DNA of 64,000 bases from Charina bottae (GCA_023362775.1 JALMGJ010000025.1:6338001-6402000), one strand, 5' to 3'; positions 43,924 to 56,800 are shown, counted from the first letter of the stretch. Translations and numbers: made by a program. The notes: generated by a model from the sequence alone, not told the origin.

Positions 43924-46900
43924 TTACAAATGTATATAGCTCAGGTTTAAAATAAATCCATGGAAGAATGAATCTGGGGGAAAAAAAGTGGGTTTTCACT
44001 TCACATTCACAATAATCTGTAATTTCTGGTTTGTCGTTTCAGCGATGTCAGCTTCCAGAACAGTTATTAGAATTAGTTGGAAATGGTTAAGTTAGAAGTT
44101 TGACTCTCCTTGGATCAAGGTAATAAATTCACCCCTCACTACCAGCATTCATTAGCACAATAACATTTGTATGATTAGATTATCACCACTGATTGCTGAT
44201 GAGAATAATCACTGCATGATCCAAAGCAAGTGAGCAGGGAGAGTAAAATAAGGAATTTTGTGCTGGAATTTAATCGGAGAGATCAGGGATTTGATGGTTT
44301 GTGAAGGAGAATGAAAGTTTTGGGGACAGAGTTTATTGTTCCAAGAAAGTAGGAAATGGTATGTTGGACTGGGTGAAGAGATGGACCCCCCCATTTTATC
44401 CTCACAATAGCTCCTTCTTACATATTAAAAACAACACTCGGGGAGCAACTTGCTGAAGACTTCCAAGAGAAAAACTGCTCTCCTAAAAATCAGCAATTTC
44501 ACTTTCAGATGTCAGAGACATGATCTATGGGCTGTTCAAAAATGGGACTGGCCTATGAGCTATAGGTTGCCTATCACTCATATAAGAAGTTCATCACTAT
44601 AGAACAAAAATGTGCTTAAAAATCTTTTCATATTATTTCCATTGGCGCATTACATATATTGATGTGTATATATTTAAAAGAATGTCAAGTTTCTTTTTCT
44701 CTATCTGGCAGATTTCTCAGTACCTATTTTTATTTCCTAGCAAGACTTTTAGACTGTAAACCCTTCTCTTCCTCTTCATTTCATATCCCATTGATTGGTG
44801 GAAGGCCAGCAGAAGACAATAAATAAATGAATAAATGCTACCGATTCCAGGTGGACACTTCATGTTTTTTCAGTAGGTTCATGCTCTTCTTTTATAAGCA
44901 TGGGAATTGTGCTACTAACTCCAGGGGATGCAGACTTCCTTCTTTCATGAAGAAAAGTGGGTCGCTCATTGCCACTCGCTGGTCTTATAAATGGTCTTGT
45001 TCTCTACATGTGTGTCTTCTCCTCCCGCACCCCTCCCAAGCATATGCACACACGATGGATCATTTATAGATAGAACTTTTAAAGAAACAAAGCAGGGACT
45101 CTATTGATTCCCAACAGAAATAGGTTGAAAAGATTTTGTGCTCCCAGTAACAATATTTTGCAGTCAATTTGACAGTTCTTACCTAAGCCAAGTGACAGCT
45201 TTAGGTGATACACAGTATGCTGACAACTTGTTACATAAAGTATCATAGTTGGCTGTCAAAAGCTTTCTTGGAATCCAGAAATATAGTCCAAGCCAATTTT
45301 ATGGCAGTAGAAATGTGTTCAGTAATTTCTAGCAAAGCAGTTGGTGAGTGATGGAAAGTTATTTGATAACAAAAGTTGTACACCAGCTAGTAGTCAGGTT
45401 TAGCCGTATGTTTCTAAAACCTTAGCAGTGACTTAGACATTATGATATTGTCTGGACAGTTTTTGATGCCTCATGGGGACAAAAGTAATTGTATTCTCAA
45501 GTATAAATAACATACTCTCTCAGACATCTAAAAGTTTATTGGACATTTGTAACAGGAGCAAGTTTTCTATATCATATATTACTAATACAGACAGTGCTGC
45601 ACTTTTGTTATGGCAATACTGCAGGAAAGCTAATGGGGTGCTTTTTATTTTTTACATTATGTAACTTCATTTTGTTCAAGCATGTTTTATAAGCAATACA
45701 TTTGACTTTGATTTATCTACACCCAAAATGCCAAGTCACAATTTTAACAACATTTCAGAAGTGAAGTGGAATTGAAGTTGGAATGAATATAGTTTGGCCT
45801 ATCTATTCTGCAGTCCTCCAGATAAATTGGGATTGTAACTTTTAAAATTCCTAATCAGATTAACCTGGGAAATTCTGTGAATTTCAGTCCCTACAGATCT
45901 GGAGCACATAAATATTTACAAATGTGTGAATCAAAGTATTCACACCTTTCTTAAAGTACAAACAGTATCAAACCTGAATAGCAAAAATAGTCCGTCCCCC
46001 ACGCCATTTTTCAAACAACCTGGATGGCTCATCCATACAATCCACAGGTGTCCAGAAGGAGGAGATGGAAGAATGACGACACATGGATGGTGACGTCATA
46101 ATGCATGCCCTACTCTTACAACTGCATTCTGATTTTGGAAGCAAACTTATTCGTTATTCATCATGCCATCATGCTCCTACCTGCCTGCAACATCTATGAT
46201 ACAATCTTTGACTTCTAATGACTATTGTGACATGGAGAGCATTTAACATTACAGGACTAAGACTCTGCCTAGGAAATCTCTGTATAGTAAGGGATCAAAA
46301 ATCTTCTGATGGAGAAAAATGCAAACCACTATCCAGGTTATCCAAGTTGCATGGTATTTCATCAGGGCTATTCTATTTGGACTGCAAGAATGACCTCTTG
46401 ATGGCAGCAAAAATGTATAGAAATCATAACTCTTTTCATCCACCTAGTAGTTGTCTGGATTTGTGCAATCCATATTTTGTAGCTCATTCAAGAGTTACAT
46501 GGTAAATTTGCTTATGCATTATACACTAAACATATCTTTACATTTCAGAGAATCAGAGCTACTAGAAAGTAATTTATCAATAGCCATGTGAAAAGACAAA
46601 TATGTAAGCTTTACTTCTATCTAATCTCATTCATAAATCCATTTATATTTACAGCCCAGGTAAGAGTCAGTGAAAGTGATCGTTTCGGATAAGCATGTAA
46701 GATGTGCTCAGCATGATATCACACAAACCAGGCCTCATACCACCTGTCTAAATCCACATTTTTTGGAAAAATATGAAAGCTAATCTAGAGCAATTTCTCA
46801 GTAGCTGAGGGAGAAAGGAAAAGTGTGTTCCCCATGAGTTCAGTAAAACAAGCAATGTTTTTGTTCTCAGAACCTTCCTCCACAGCTACGTTGAAGTGCC

Positions 46901-47145
46901 CTGCCCATCTCCGAGTTGGCAAAAAAGATATTGGCATAATCTCTGCTGTGCCAAAGCCAAACCCTATTCAGATCCATATCCATATCATATCATCACAAAA
47001 TATTAATGTGGTTGACATAAAAGAGGGGTGAACAAGTGATTTTTTGTGTGGTTTAATGTTCAGAAGATTTAACTCTTGCCAGAAATAATGAATACTATTA
47101 AAAACTGACATCACATGGACATTATTACAAACATGCTATATACAG
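43920..47145. other. Unassigned sequence
   Basis: About 3.2 kb, AT-rich, no gene or full repeat recognised. A diverged foldback-MITE relic may lie at 45810-45900 (gggattgtaacttttaaaattcc, gggaaattctgtgaatttcagtcc). Confidence 0.35.
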
Positions 47146-47183
47146 GTGTGTGTGTGTATGTGTGTGTGTGTTTGTGTGTGTGT
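47146..47183. repeat. (GT)n microsatellite
   Basis: GT array with two interruptions. The cysteine-valine frame over it is an artefact. Confidence 0.95.
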
Positions 47184-47624
47184 ATTCTTTTCTACCATAG
47201 AGCACATGGAACTGCTTTTGGACCCCTATGGGACAGCCGCACTTACCACTGAAGCTACTCCTCTCCTATGCTCATGCCACTTGTCTCTAAATTGTCTTAT
47301 GAAAATCCTGTCTAGACTGCAACACTTTGGTAACAGCTGACAAGGCATTCAGTCCAGACAGCAGACTTTCACCCCCTCCCATAGGTCAGGTCTTTCTGGA
47401 CGTACTCTTATGTGTGGATATGCATATGTAAGTATATGTTTACACACACACATATAAATTGAATTTACATACATGAAGTTAAAGCATCAAAATGTACATC
47501 CATGCAGGCACAAGCAGCTTTTTAAATCCTTTCTTATTGCCCTGTTGCTTTCTAATTTCTTTTAGAACTATCTTCACCACAAATGCTGTAATAGCACAAT
47601 GATTATTGTATTTTAATGCTTATT
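47184..47624. other. Unassigned sequence
   Basis: About 440 bases. Several short matches to 38090-38260 (for example catgcaggca, gttaaagcatcaaaatg, aatcctttct) suggest an old duplication or a diverged repeat shared by both places. Confidence 0.35.
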
Positions 47625-47717
47625 TCTTTATTTTTTTATCCTGGTTTTATTGTAAACCACCCAGAGTCGCTGTTTGAGTGAGATGAGCGGCAGCTAAATT
47701 TGAAATATAAATAAATA
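47625..47717 (+). mobile_element. L2/CR1-type 3' tail
   Basis: ttattgtaaaccacccagagtcgc, then gatgagcggcagctaaatttg and aataaataaata, the sense-strand LINE 3' end. Only the tail is present. Confidence 0.65.
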
Positions 47718-48034
47718 AGTAGTCTCTGCAGAATCTTGTCCACAGAGTTCCAAACATGGAATGTTCCGGCATTTCTTGGAGTGTTCTGCTTTTATTCTGA
47801 AACGTGTCACTCAAACTCTTCTATGGGTGATTTGTAATTTTCCAGAAGTAAAACTTCTGGAAGAGGATGGGTTTGTGTGTTCAGGATGTGGAATAACCCC
47901 CAGAACTGCTGATTGGTGTGGTCCTGCCGAAAAACAACACAGAGTTTAGCACTTTCTTGATGTCCTTGTGCATGGAACACTAATTTTATTACCATGTTAC
48001 TATTTAGTGATTTTTATATGTAATCACACTGAGG
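47718..48034. other. Unassigned sequence
   Basis: About 300 bases, nothing recognised. Confidence 0.35.
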
Positions 48035-48185
48035 GGTTAGAGCAGTGTTTCTCAACCTTGACAACTTTAAGATGTGTGGACTTCAACTCCCAGAATTCCC
48101 CAGCCAGCCATGCTGGCTAGGAAATTCTGGGAATTGAAGTTTACACATCTTAAAGTTGCCAAGGTTGTGAAACACTGGGTTACAG
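48035..48185. mobile_element. hAT foldback MITE with 8-bp target duplication
   Basis: Element 48043-48177 is almost one palindrome: cagtgtttctcaaccttgac at the left returns as ccaaggttgtgaaacactg at the right, with arms over 60 bases meeting at ccagccatgctgg. Flanks are ggttagag (48035-48042) and ggttacag (48178-48185), 7 of 8 identical. Its RNA or single-stranded DNA would form a long hairpin. The half-copy at 5310-5395 is a relative. Confidence 0.88.
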
Positions 48186-48689
48186 TATTCTTATGCATAA
48201 AGTACGTGAGAAAGAAACACTGAAAACTAGACTTTTAAGGAAAATCCCAGTAACTTTTCTCAAGCTTTCATGAAATATATATGATAGCTAGTTAAACAAA
48301 TGAACAAACAAAATATCTACTCTGTTCCATAAGGCTATGGCTTCCCCTCAAAATCAGTGGGAAAATGTTTCAGCAAAATTAGAAACTGAAAAAGAGATCT
48401 GAAAACCAATTTTAATAGAACTAGTATAGAATAACCATAAACAAAGAACCAGGAAGTAGTATTACACTGCAGCAATTTTGAAACTTCTGATATTATTTAT
48501 TTGGCAATAAGAGTTGAATAAATGGATAATAAAGAATAAAAGAGCTGCTTCACTGCTGTACAAATCACTTGCACCTGTTTTGACCCCATTTCACTGAGCA
48601 TTATATTTGTATTTATTACTGTCTATTATGTTTTGTTGTTTCAATTATTTAAAAGAATACATTTTTTTTGTAATACAGTTATTTCTTAA
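48186..48689. other. Unassigned sequence
   Basis: About 500 AT-rich bases, nothing recognised. Confidence 0.35.
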
Positions 48690-48840
48690 TATATTTATGT
48701 CCTATCTTCCCTCTAGGGGCCAGTACAGCATACATGACGATTTGCCCTCATATGATCCTCATGACAGCCCAGCGAGGTAGCTAATGGATGGCCCAAAAGT
48801 CACCCAGTGAGATCTGGAGATTTCTATTTCCAGCCCAAGA
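48690..48840 (-). mobile_element. Old MIR-type SINE relic
   Basis: The order gatcctcatgacagcccagcgagg, then gcccaaaagtcacccagtgag, matches a reverse MIR core and its 3' side but is much more diverged than the other SINEs. Likely an ancient MIR. Confidence 0.5.
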
Positions 48841-50279
48841 TTTATGTCAGTGGTACAGAGGTTCTCTGAGATAATGCATTTATTTAGAGCTTGGAGAACT
48901 GAAGAACTTAGTGCTTAATTGACATCTCTATTGGGAAGCCATTTTTGGGAGCTATTTGAATATTGCACTATGTGCCTTCTTTGAAAATATAAAATAGGTT
49001 TTACTATATCTTAAAAAAAATAATTTGTATTTGCTGGGGAAATCTGCTTTGTAAAATCCAGGTTCTAAAGCGGTCGAAAATGAGTTTCATATATGAATGG
49101 TTTGCTTCACTTTATCTGTTCCAAGCGTATCACCTGCCGTTTGACACATTCCAAAATTTTCCTTGCTTTAATTAAGACCAAGAAGTTAGAGAGTTGGCTC
49201 TGGCTAAATAGAGATTGAATGGAAAATGTAGCTTTAATGACCTGGACAGCATCCAGGAAGTCTGCAAAAGGCTAGCAAGCAATTCTGACAGAGAATATAT
49301 TTGATAGGAAAGAGCATTCCAGCCAATTAAATAATTGGGCCAGAAATAATGATTTGCCAGTGAATGTGTAACTGAAGCCAATTGGTCCATATTAACCAAT
49401 AACTTCCAATTTGTAAGTAAATTTAAAGGTCACTGTGAACCCCCTCTAATGAGTAAAAGATACTGTTAAATTAATTATGTTTTCAAATATCATACATAGA
49501 CATACAACTTAGATTTGCAAATCACACAAAATTATATGGAATGAACCAAGCAAATTGCTCTTATAGCTGACTATCATAACTTTAAAACGTCTACATAAAG
49601 ATAGGATTGTGAATCAACTATGAAATAGCTAAGTCCTGACTTCACTATGAAAACACAAGACAAATCTTGTTTTTCAGCTCATTAAGACACAATAGATTGT
49701 GAGATGGACTAATGCAAGAAGGATCCTGAGTGATAAATTTATGACTGCTGCTGTTAGTACTTAAGAAATACAGCAGCATTGCTGCATCAGACAAAAGTTC
49801 TATCAGTAAAAGCAAGAATTCTCCTCCATTATTGGTCCTCAGCATCTGCTATTCAGAGGCTTGACATATCAAAGAGAATTTTAAAACCCATTTCATGTAT
49901 CTTTTTTGACTGTTTTTAATGATAGAATAACAGGACAGAAATCAAACCAAACCAAATCAATCAATCCAATTCAAGAATTATTTGGTTAATGATTTATACA
50001 ATTTTTCAAATTCTGCTCTCTGCTTCAATTCTAGTTAAAAACAAAATTTATTCCAGATTCTTTGGAGGTTGCATGTTACAAGCAATAGTTAGCTGCAGGA
50101 TCTTCTGATTTCCCTTTCTTTCTGTTTTCCTTCTCTCTCTATCTTTTAAAATAAATTGAGGTTGTAATGCTAGTTCACAATGAATGCACCAGTGTGAATA
50201 TGCCCGTTCCTACTTTGTAATCCCTTCTTCTAAATTCAGCCATACATTCATAGATGTAGGTTGTTAAACAGTCAGGTTT
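48841..50279. other. Unassigned sequence
   Basis: About 1.4 kb, AT-rich. A (CAAAC/CAATC)-rich patch is at 49945-49965. No gene recognised. Confidence 0.35.
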
Positions 50280-50620
50280 AACATTTTTTTAAGCCTTCAT
50301 TAAAGTTTCAAAATACAGATAAAATACAAAGTATAGAAAAGCTTGAGGAAAGAACTAAAAGAAAAAGAACTAAAAAATGCAGAAATGTTTAGACAAAAAT
50401 AGAAAGTGACTTCCAACCTTCTTCAACACAGATATGAATGCAAATATATAATACCTTAATCTCTTACTCCTAACTAAACCTTAATAAACATTATTTCTAT
50501 CAAAAATAACAATTTAATCATCAAAACCCAAAATCAAAACTTCATATTTTTCAGTTACAAGCAAATAATCCAAAAGCGGTTTCCACATAGAAACAAATCC
50601 AGTCACAGTATTTTTTTTAT
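50280..50620 (-). mobile_element. L1-like 3' end fragment
   Basis: Shares gtgacttccaacc with the 3' UTR of the L1-like element at 53200-54440 (there gtgacttccaac). Before its stop it reads WKPLLDYLLVTEKYEVLILGFDD on the minus strand, like the last residues of an L1 ORF2. The polyA side is at about 50285-50400. The upstream coding part is missing. Confidence 0.5.
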
Positions 50621-52733
50621 CAGTGCTGTCAATTTTGCCATCTCCGCCAATTCTAACATTTGGGTTTAACTTTTTATGGACATGCTTACAACAAAATCTG
50701 AAGCTCTGTTCACACGTTTGCAAGAATGACAGCTTATATCTGTTGTGGCTACTCCCACAACATGTGACTATGATACTAATGATGCTTGTCCCTGAAAAGA
50801 CTGGCAATACAGTACTCATAGGACAGGGAAGCCCAGCCCACCACTGAAGCCCCTCCTCTTCTTTGAAGCTTCTTCCCCTCACTTGAGTTTCATTTTTGTT
50901 TCAAGGGATGGGAGTATGGAGGTGGTTCTTTAGGAGCTTCTGAGTCTTTGCCTGTCCTTTGAGACTTCTACCAAGCAAGAATAAATCTACCAAATCTGAG
51001 CTCCAAAAATCCAGACAGCCACCAGATGGCAGCAAGAAATACAGAACTCTAAACTCTTTGTTTCCATCTAATGGTAAACTGGACTTTTGTAGTGTATCTG
51101 GTATCCCTACAAAAGGGACAGAAATAGTTGGCTGTCTGGAAGCCCTGAATTTCAAAGCCTTTCCCTCAGCCAGTTCATCATAAAATTGTCACTTCAATTA
51201 CTCCTTGTGCCCAAGAGTGGTATCAGAAGAATGCCATACCTGTTTTCAGTTGTCTCAGAGTAGAGGATCCAGAATAAGCCTTTTAAGTTACAGCAAAGAG
51301 ATCCTGATTATCAGGAAAAACTTGCCAGTGATAAACCAAGTTGACACTGAAATCAGTTTCTTAAGGAGATAATGGGTAACCCTTCACTATCAGAGACTGG
51401 ATAGCCATTTGACAAGGATGTTGGAGATAACTAATTGTAGAAGAGGTGGCAAATCCAATCTGGTTGTTATTACTATGAGTGTAATTGTGTGATCATGTAA
51501 CACTGAAAGCATTTTAAAAAAGAAATTGTAAAAATCTCAAGGCATTCTACTGAGAAATAGCAATTATTGTTTTGTGGTTGTTGTGTTGTCGTCGTCGTCA
51601 TCATCATCATCATCTGGTTCTGGTGGTTCAGGCCAATGCTACATATACTATGAACATTTGTTTGGAATGGTAAAATACTGAAAAAGAAAAAGGAAGGCTC
51701 TTATATACAAGTTACACCTTCATGCCTAAGCTGACCTCCCTTTTTGGAGCCTTCTTCCTCTTATTTGTCATTCCATTTCTGCTTCTGTAGGAACCCCCGT
51801 CTCATTAAAAGCTGTGCAGTGAGACTGGCTACATCGTTACCCTCACTCAGTCGGTTAGTTGTGATCACCAGCACTTACACTGCCCATAATAACTGCCATT
51901 TAGGATTTGCAGACCTCTCTTGGCACTGCTGTCGGTTTGTGTGTTTGTGAGTGTGTGCCATTCCCTTACTTTTGGAATTTACATGTCTTCAGAGCAACTA
52001 AAATTCACAAGAACAAACTAATTAATGGATTGCAGTTTTGACAGCTACAAGAAGACAGATGAGAAAGTAGCATGCTTCTGGCAGCATGTTATCAATTGGG
52101 AGGCAACAGTGCATCCCCTCTATGTGGTACAGTGAGCTGGAACAGACATTGACAGATGACACAGCCCTTGACAGTGAAGGCAGTCCAAACTGACAGCTCC
52201 CCTTGCAGTCACTCAAGTCCATATTTTGCACTGGAAGGGAACCAACTTGATGTGCAGAATATGCTTGCCTGTATCTTATTTTTCCCCCAAGGCCTACTTT
52301 AGGGAAAGGAATACTGTTTTAACCTAATTTGCATTTAGCACCATATCCTGTGAATGCATGGCACTACTTTTCAATAAAGCCATTAAAGTCATTAAGATAT
52401 ACTTTGAAGTAAACACACTGAATTCTGTAAAAATAAGTCTTGCATTCATCATTTCACCATTTCACCCCTTCTACGCAATCATGTTTTGTCCTTTGAAATA
52501 AGAGTGAAAAAGGTTTGTGGTAAAACCGAGTCTTGTGCAGAAACCCTAATATAAATAGCATCCTCGCCCAGAGAGCTGGGTTACATCAATCAAAGAAAGA
52601 TAACTTTCAAAATGAGGGACAAAAGAAGCACCCCTCATCCCCAATCACACACCTCTGGCCAAATACTTCTTAAGGCAAGCTCATGCGTAAGCATTTACTC
52701 TTCTTGCAAACACTGAACAGTTATCCCTTAGAA
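50621..52733. other. Mostly unassigned sequence
   Basis: About 2.1 kb. A (GTC)n/(ATC)n trinucleotide array is at 51587-51614. Short direct repeats occur at 50985-51070 (ccagatggcagcaagaaatac and similar). No gene recognised. Confidence 0.4.
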
Positions 52734-52980
52734 CAGGGGTGGGGAACCTTTTCTCTGCCAAGGGCCATTTGGATATTTATAAAAGGGGACCGGGGGGGTG
52801 GGGGGTGGGGTTTCTGGGATTTCTGTGGACCGGGGGCCAGAGTTTGCGGGTGGGAGCCAATCACAAGCACTGGGGGGTGGGGTTTGCGGACGGGAGCCAA
52901 TCATGTGGAAGGGGCGGGTTTGCGGGTGGGAGCCCCGCTGGCCTTAGGCGGGCCTGACGTTGCCCACCCCTGCCTTAGAA
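52726..52980 (+). mobile_element. hAT MITE (CAGGGGTGGG family) with perfect 8-bp target duplication
   Basis: Element 52734-52972 (239 bases) starts caggggtggggaacc and ends gttgcccacccctg. Flanks are the exact 8-mer ccttagaa at 52726-52733 and 52973-52980. The interior has repeated gggagccaatca and ggggtttgcggg modules and is GC-rich against AT-rich surroundings. It pairs with the older copy at 9309-9540. The proline- and glycine-rich frames over it are not genes. Confidence 0.94.
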
Positions 52981-53199
52981 GAACGGATGAAAGCCAACCA
53001 GTGGCTCCTCCTTCCAGGTCTGATTTCAGAATTCTCCAGTTTCCTTTTCCTACCACAGGTCTTCATAGTTCTGAACAAATACAATCCAAAGAGTTTTTAT
53101 ACATGTGAAGAAAGAAATTGAGTATCAAATGAATTGTATAAAATTTTAGCAATAGTATAGTTCCCATGAATTATTGGCTGTGAGTAAGTTTCCTGTTCT
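52981..53199. other. Unassigned sequence
   Basis: About 220 bases, nothing recognised. Confidence 0.3.
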
Positions 53200-54440
53200 A
53201 CTGCTTTGTAGATGCATTGCTTTGTTCATTGCTTTGCATTCTTCAAGAAATTTAATGCTTTTTGAAAAAAAATATGTTTAGGATTTGAATTATAATAATA
53301 AAAACTAATACAACCTAAACTTAGAGGAAGACAAGAGAATGGAAAGAAAGAATAAAAAGTGCAGGAAAACAAGAAAAAGAAAAGAAGAAAATGAAAAGAG
53401 AGAATATAATAAAGAAAAAGAAAAGAAATATATAAAGAAGTGACTTCCAACTTTCATCACAAGTAAAAACAAATTTAATAAATCTTCACCCTGTGTAAGG
53501 TTAAACAGATATCTCTTCTTGCCATATCCCATCCCTTATCTATAAGCAAATCCACAAAACATCAACTTTTCAATCCTGGAAGAAGTCCATAAAAGGTTGC
53601 CAGAATACTGCAAAAAAAAAGTCTTACTTACTTTACAATTAAGTAAAACAATAAATATATAAAAAATCATTATTAACAATATAAAACAGTCATAATTAAA
53701 AATAAAATAAAAAATGTTTCCAATAAGAAAACATTTTCCAGGTTTGGAAAACATTTTCTTGGTTTATCATTTGTATTCCCCTTTTAATTTTTAAAACTTC
53801 AGCTAGTTCCTTTTGTATTTCCAGTAAAGCGTCTTTTTCCAAATCATTCTCTTGGCCTGTCATCTGTAATTCCACATTCTGTAATTTCTCTATCTTATCA
53901 GATAAAATTTGTTCCACATCTGTCATTCCTTCATTAACATCTTTTAGTCATAGTCTATCCATAGAAGCAGACATCATTACTGACACTGTTGATATTGTAG
54001 TTACGAACTTCTGGCTCCATTCTTCAAAGATCTCCTTTAATATTTCTGATGTTATAATTTTTGTATCATTCTGTAAATCCCAGTATTAAGGCTTGTATTT
54101 TTTTCCCCTTCTGCTTAAAACCTTTAGTTCCCTCTAGGGTCCAGTTTCTAAAATCATCATTTCTCTTTTGTTATGACTTGCAATAGCTAGGAAGGCCAAA
54201 ATAAGTCTGTTTCCCATGAGAAGTTGTTTGTTTTTTATAGTTAATTCCAAAATATTATAGTAAAAGTCATTATTCCAAATTTATCTGGACCCTTAATCTG
54301 CTTATAACTTAGATCAAAATCTTATTTAGCTTTTTGCTGTTTATTTCAAATTCTTTAAATTCTTAAGCTTGTAATTAATTTTTCTTTTGTTCAGAGTTGA
54401 CGATAAGCTCACCCAATGAAGACTTTTCAAACCTGTCGTT
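53200..54440 (-). mobile_element. L1-like element with ORF1 but almost no ORF2 (copy B)
   Basis: Reverse partner of the element at 13020-14330. On the minus strand the leader lies at about 54400-54110. The ORF1-like part follows at about 54060-53700: ILKEIFEEWSQKF, SASMDRL, then VEQILSDKIEKLQNVELQMTGQ and LLEIQKELAEVLKIKRGI, a clear heptad pattern suggesting a coiled coil. An AT-rich joint (about 53700-53600) leads to PF/MDFF...FCGFAYR-like ORF2 terminal residues and the 3' UTR (gtgatgaaagttggaagtc, ttgtattagttttt). RT and endonuclease are missing at the same place as in copy A. It lacks the L2 tail inserted in copy A. Frame breaks make it inactive. Confidence 0.6.
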
Positions 54441-54599
54441 CCGAAGGTCTCTAATAGCTTTAGAATAGTTAATAAGCAATTTCTGAAAGTGATTAGAAAG
54501 TGAAGTTTGCGAACTTAGTGTCCTTTAAAAGTCTCCACCGTGGTCGTGAGCAAGATAACTGATCCTGGCGTCTCCTTTTAATGTTTATTAAAAGGCAAG
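54441..54599. other. Unassigned sequence
   Basis: Short stretch between the L1-like copy and the L2. It may belong to the leader of either. Confidence 0.3.
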
Positions 54600-56530
54600 G
54601 CATTTCAATCAGTGACCCATTTACAGGGTCGTTCGGAGTAGTTTTCCAAGCATCTGCAGGAGAAAGTCGCTCAGATCCATTCTAAGTTGGACTCTAAGCC
54701 TGATACACAGTCTGGGGAGTTGACAGAGGCACGTACTTACCCTGTTATCTGGGAACGGTTCGATCCTGTTGGACCTGAGGAAGTGGACAGAATCCTCCGG
54801 ATTGTGAAGGCCACCACTTGTCATTTAGATCCGTGTCCCTCCTGGCTAGTAAAATCGGCCCGGGAGGTGACTTGTGGTTGGGTCCAGGCAATGATTAATG
54901 CATCTCTTGGGGAGGGAGTGTTCCCAACGGCCTTTAAGGAGGTGGTGGTGCACCCCCTCCTCAAGAAATCATCCCTGGACCCTACTATTCTGGACAACTT
55001 TCGTCCAGTCTCCCACCTCCCCTTTTAAGGGAAGGTGGTGGAGAAAGTGGTGGCGTCACAACTCCAGAGGATTCTGGATGAAACGGATTATCTAGACCCC
55101 TTCCAGTCAGGTTTCAGGCCGGGATATGGGACAGAGACTGCATTGGTCGCACTTATGGATGATCTCTGGCAAGGGCGGGATGGAGGAAGTGCATCCATCC
55201 TTACCCTTTTAGATCTCTCAGCGGCTTTTGATACCATTGACCATGGTATCCTTTTGGGACGGCTCAGGGAGTTGGGGGTGGGTGGTGTGGTTCTGCAGTG
55301 ATTCACCTCCTTCCTCCGGGGTCGCTCCCAATCAGTGATGATAGGGGAGGAGAGATCTGACCCACGGCCCCTCTTGTGTGGGGTGCCACAGGGCTCGGTG
55401 CTCTCCCCTCTCCTGTTCAACATCTATATGAAGCCGCTGGGTGAGATCATCTGTCACCACGGGATGAAATAACATCTATATGCTGATGATACTCAGCTGT
55501 ATATTTCCATTCCGGGTGAAGTAAGTGATGCAGTTGCCGCCCTATCTCAGTGTCTGAAGGCTGTGGGGGCCTGTATGGGGAACAACAGGCTTCGGCTGAA
55601 CCCTAGCAAGACGGAGTGGCTGTGGATTGATGGCCGCTCAGGATCTAGGAAGTTGTCATCTTTGGTTCTAGATGGGGTGGCACTACCCCATTCAGAGCCA
55701 GTGCGGAATTTGGGGGTTCTCCTGGACTCACGACTCCTGCTTGAAGAGCAGGTGGCAGCCGTGGCCAGGAGGACCTTTGCGCAGCTTTGGCTTGTGCGCC
55801 AATTAGGCCCTTTCCTGGACCGGGATGCCCTCCGAACAGTCACTCACGCCCTTGTCATCTCCCATATAGACTATTGTAACGCGCTCTACATGGGGCTACC
55901 CTTGAGGAGTATCCGGAAGCTTCAACTGGTCCAGAATGCAGCTGCACGGACAGTTACTGGGGCCAGAAGATCGGCCCATGTGACACCGCTGTTGCGTGAG
56001 CTGCATTGGGTACCGGTTTGCTGCCGGGTACAATTCAAGGTTTTGGTTATCACCTTTAAAGCCCTACATGGCATAGGGCCAGGCTACCTGAGGAACCGTC
56101 TCATCCCCAGAACATCGACCCGTCCCACCCGATCAGTCAGAGAGGGCTTGCTGTGGACCCCATCGACCAAAGAGTTCCATCTAGCGGGGTCCAGGAGGCA
56201 GGCCTTCTCTGCAGTTGCGCCCGCCCTTTGGAATATCTTACCCCCAGAGCTGAGGCTGGTTTCCTCACTCCAGACCTTCCTGAAAGGCTTAAAGACCTGG
56301 TTCTGCCATCTTGCCTGGGAGGGAAATGCCAACAGTTCCTCTTGGGGATGGCTGGTCCCATGAAGCCTCCCAGTACTCCATTTTTAATCATCATTTATAC
56401 TTGGATTCTATATTATTTATTTATTGTAATTTTATATTTATCTTTTTTAATTATGTTTTATTGTGAACCGCCCAGGGTCCCCGACAGGGGAGATGGGCGG
56501 TAATATAAATTTAATAAAATAAATAAATAA
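54600..56530 (+). mobile_element. L2 LINE with nearly intact RT frame
   Basis: From 54687 to 56363 one reading frame of 559 codons is broken only by three stops (55026-55028, 55299-55301, 55470-55472) and no frameshift. RT motifs in order: DRILRIVKATTCHLDPCPSWLVK, VHPLLKKSSLDP, NFRPVSHLPF, FQSGFRPGYGTETALV, LLDLSAAFDTIDH (catalytic aspartate), [17 protein letters not shown] and YADDTQLYIS (YADD at 55479-55490), then LRLNPSKTEWL and the C-terminal ALWNILPPELR. The 3' UTR ends with the gggcggtaatataaat tail that recurs at 13.4, 29.0 and 39.2 kb. The upstream endonuclease is missing, so it is 5'-truncated. L2 reverse transcriptase is expected to mobilise the L2-tailed SINEs in this window. Confidence 0.93.
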
Positions 56531-56592
56531 AATAAAATTTCAGTTGGGAAGGTGTAGTTTTTCTGCTATTTCAAAAAAAATTAAAAAGTGGA

Positions 56593-56800
56593 ACCAGGAG
56601 TCTGTGTCTAGTCTAGTCCTGCCTGAGGCATGAAAGCCGGCTGGGTGACCTTGGGCCAGTCACTCTCTCTCAGCCCAACTCACCTCACAGGGTTGCTGCT
56701 GTGGGGAAAATAGGAGGAGGAATGAGTATTAGGTATGTTCGCCACCTTGAATTATTTATAAAAATAATAAAGGCGGGATAGAAAATAAATAAAATAAATA
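56593..56800 (+). mobile_element. MIR-type CORE-SINE, head truncated
   Basis: Retains gtctagtcctgcctgagg (B-box side), gctgggtgaccttgggcc, cctcacagggttgctgctg and the tail aaaataataaaggcgggatagaaaat. The first part of the tRNA head is absent. Confidence 0.85.

Noticed and set aside
43669..43950. Frame with an arginine/glutamate repeat
   Set aside because: The repeat part is the (GA)n microsatellite and no other motif is present.
52683..53108. 141-codon glycine-rich frame
   Set aside because: Runs across a GC-rich hAT MITE whose borders are fixed by exact 8-bp target duplications.
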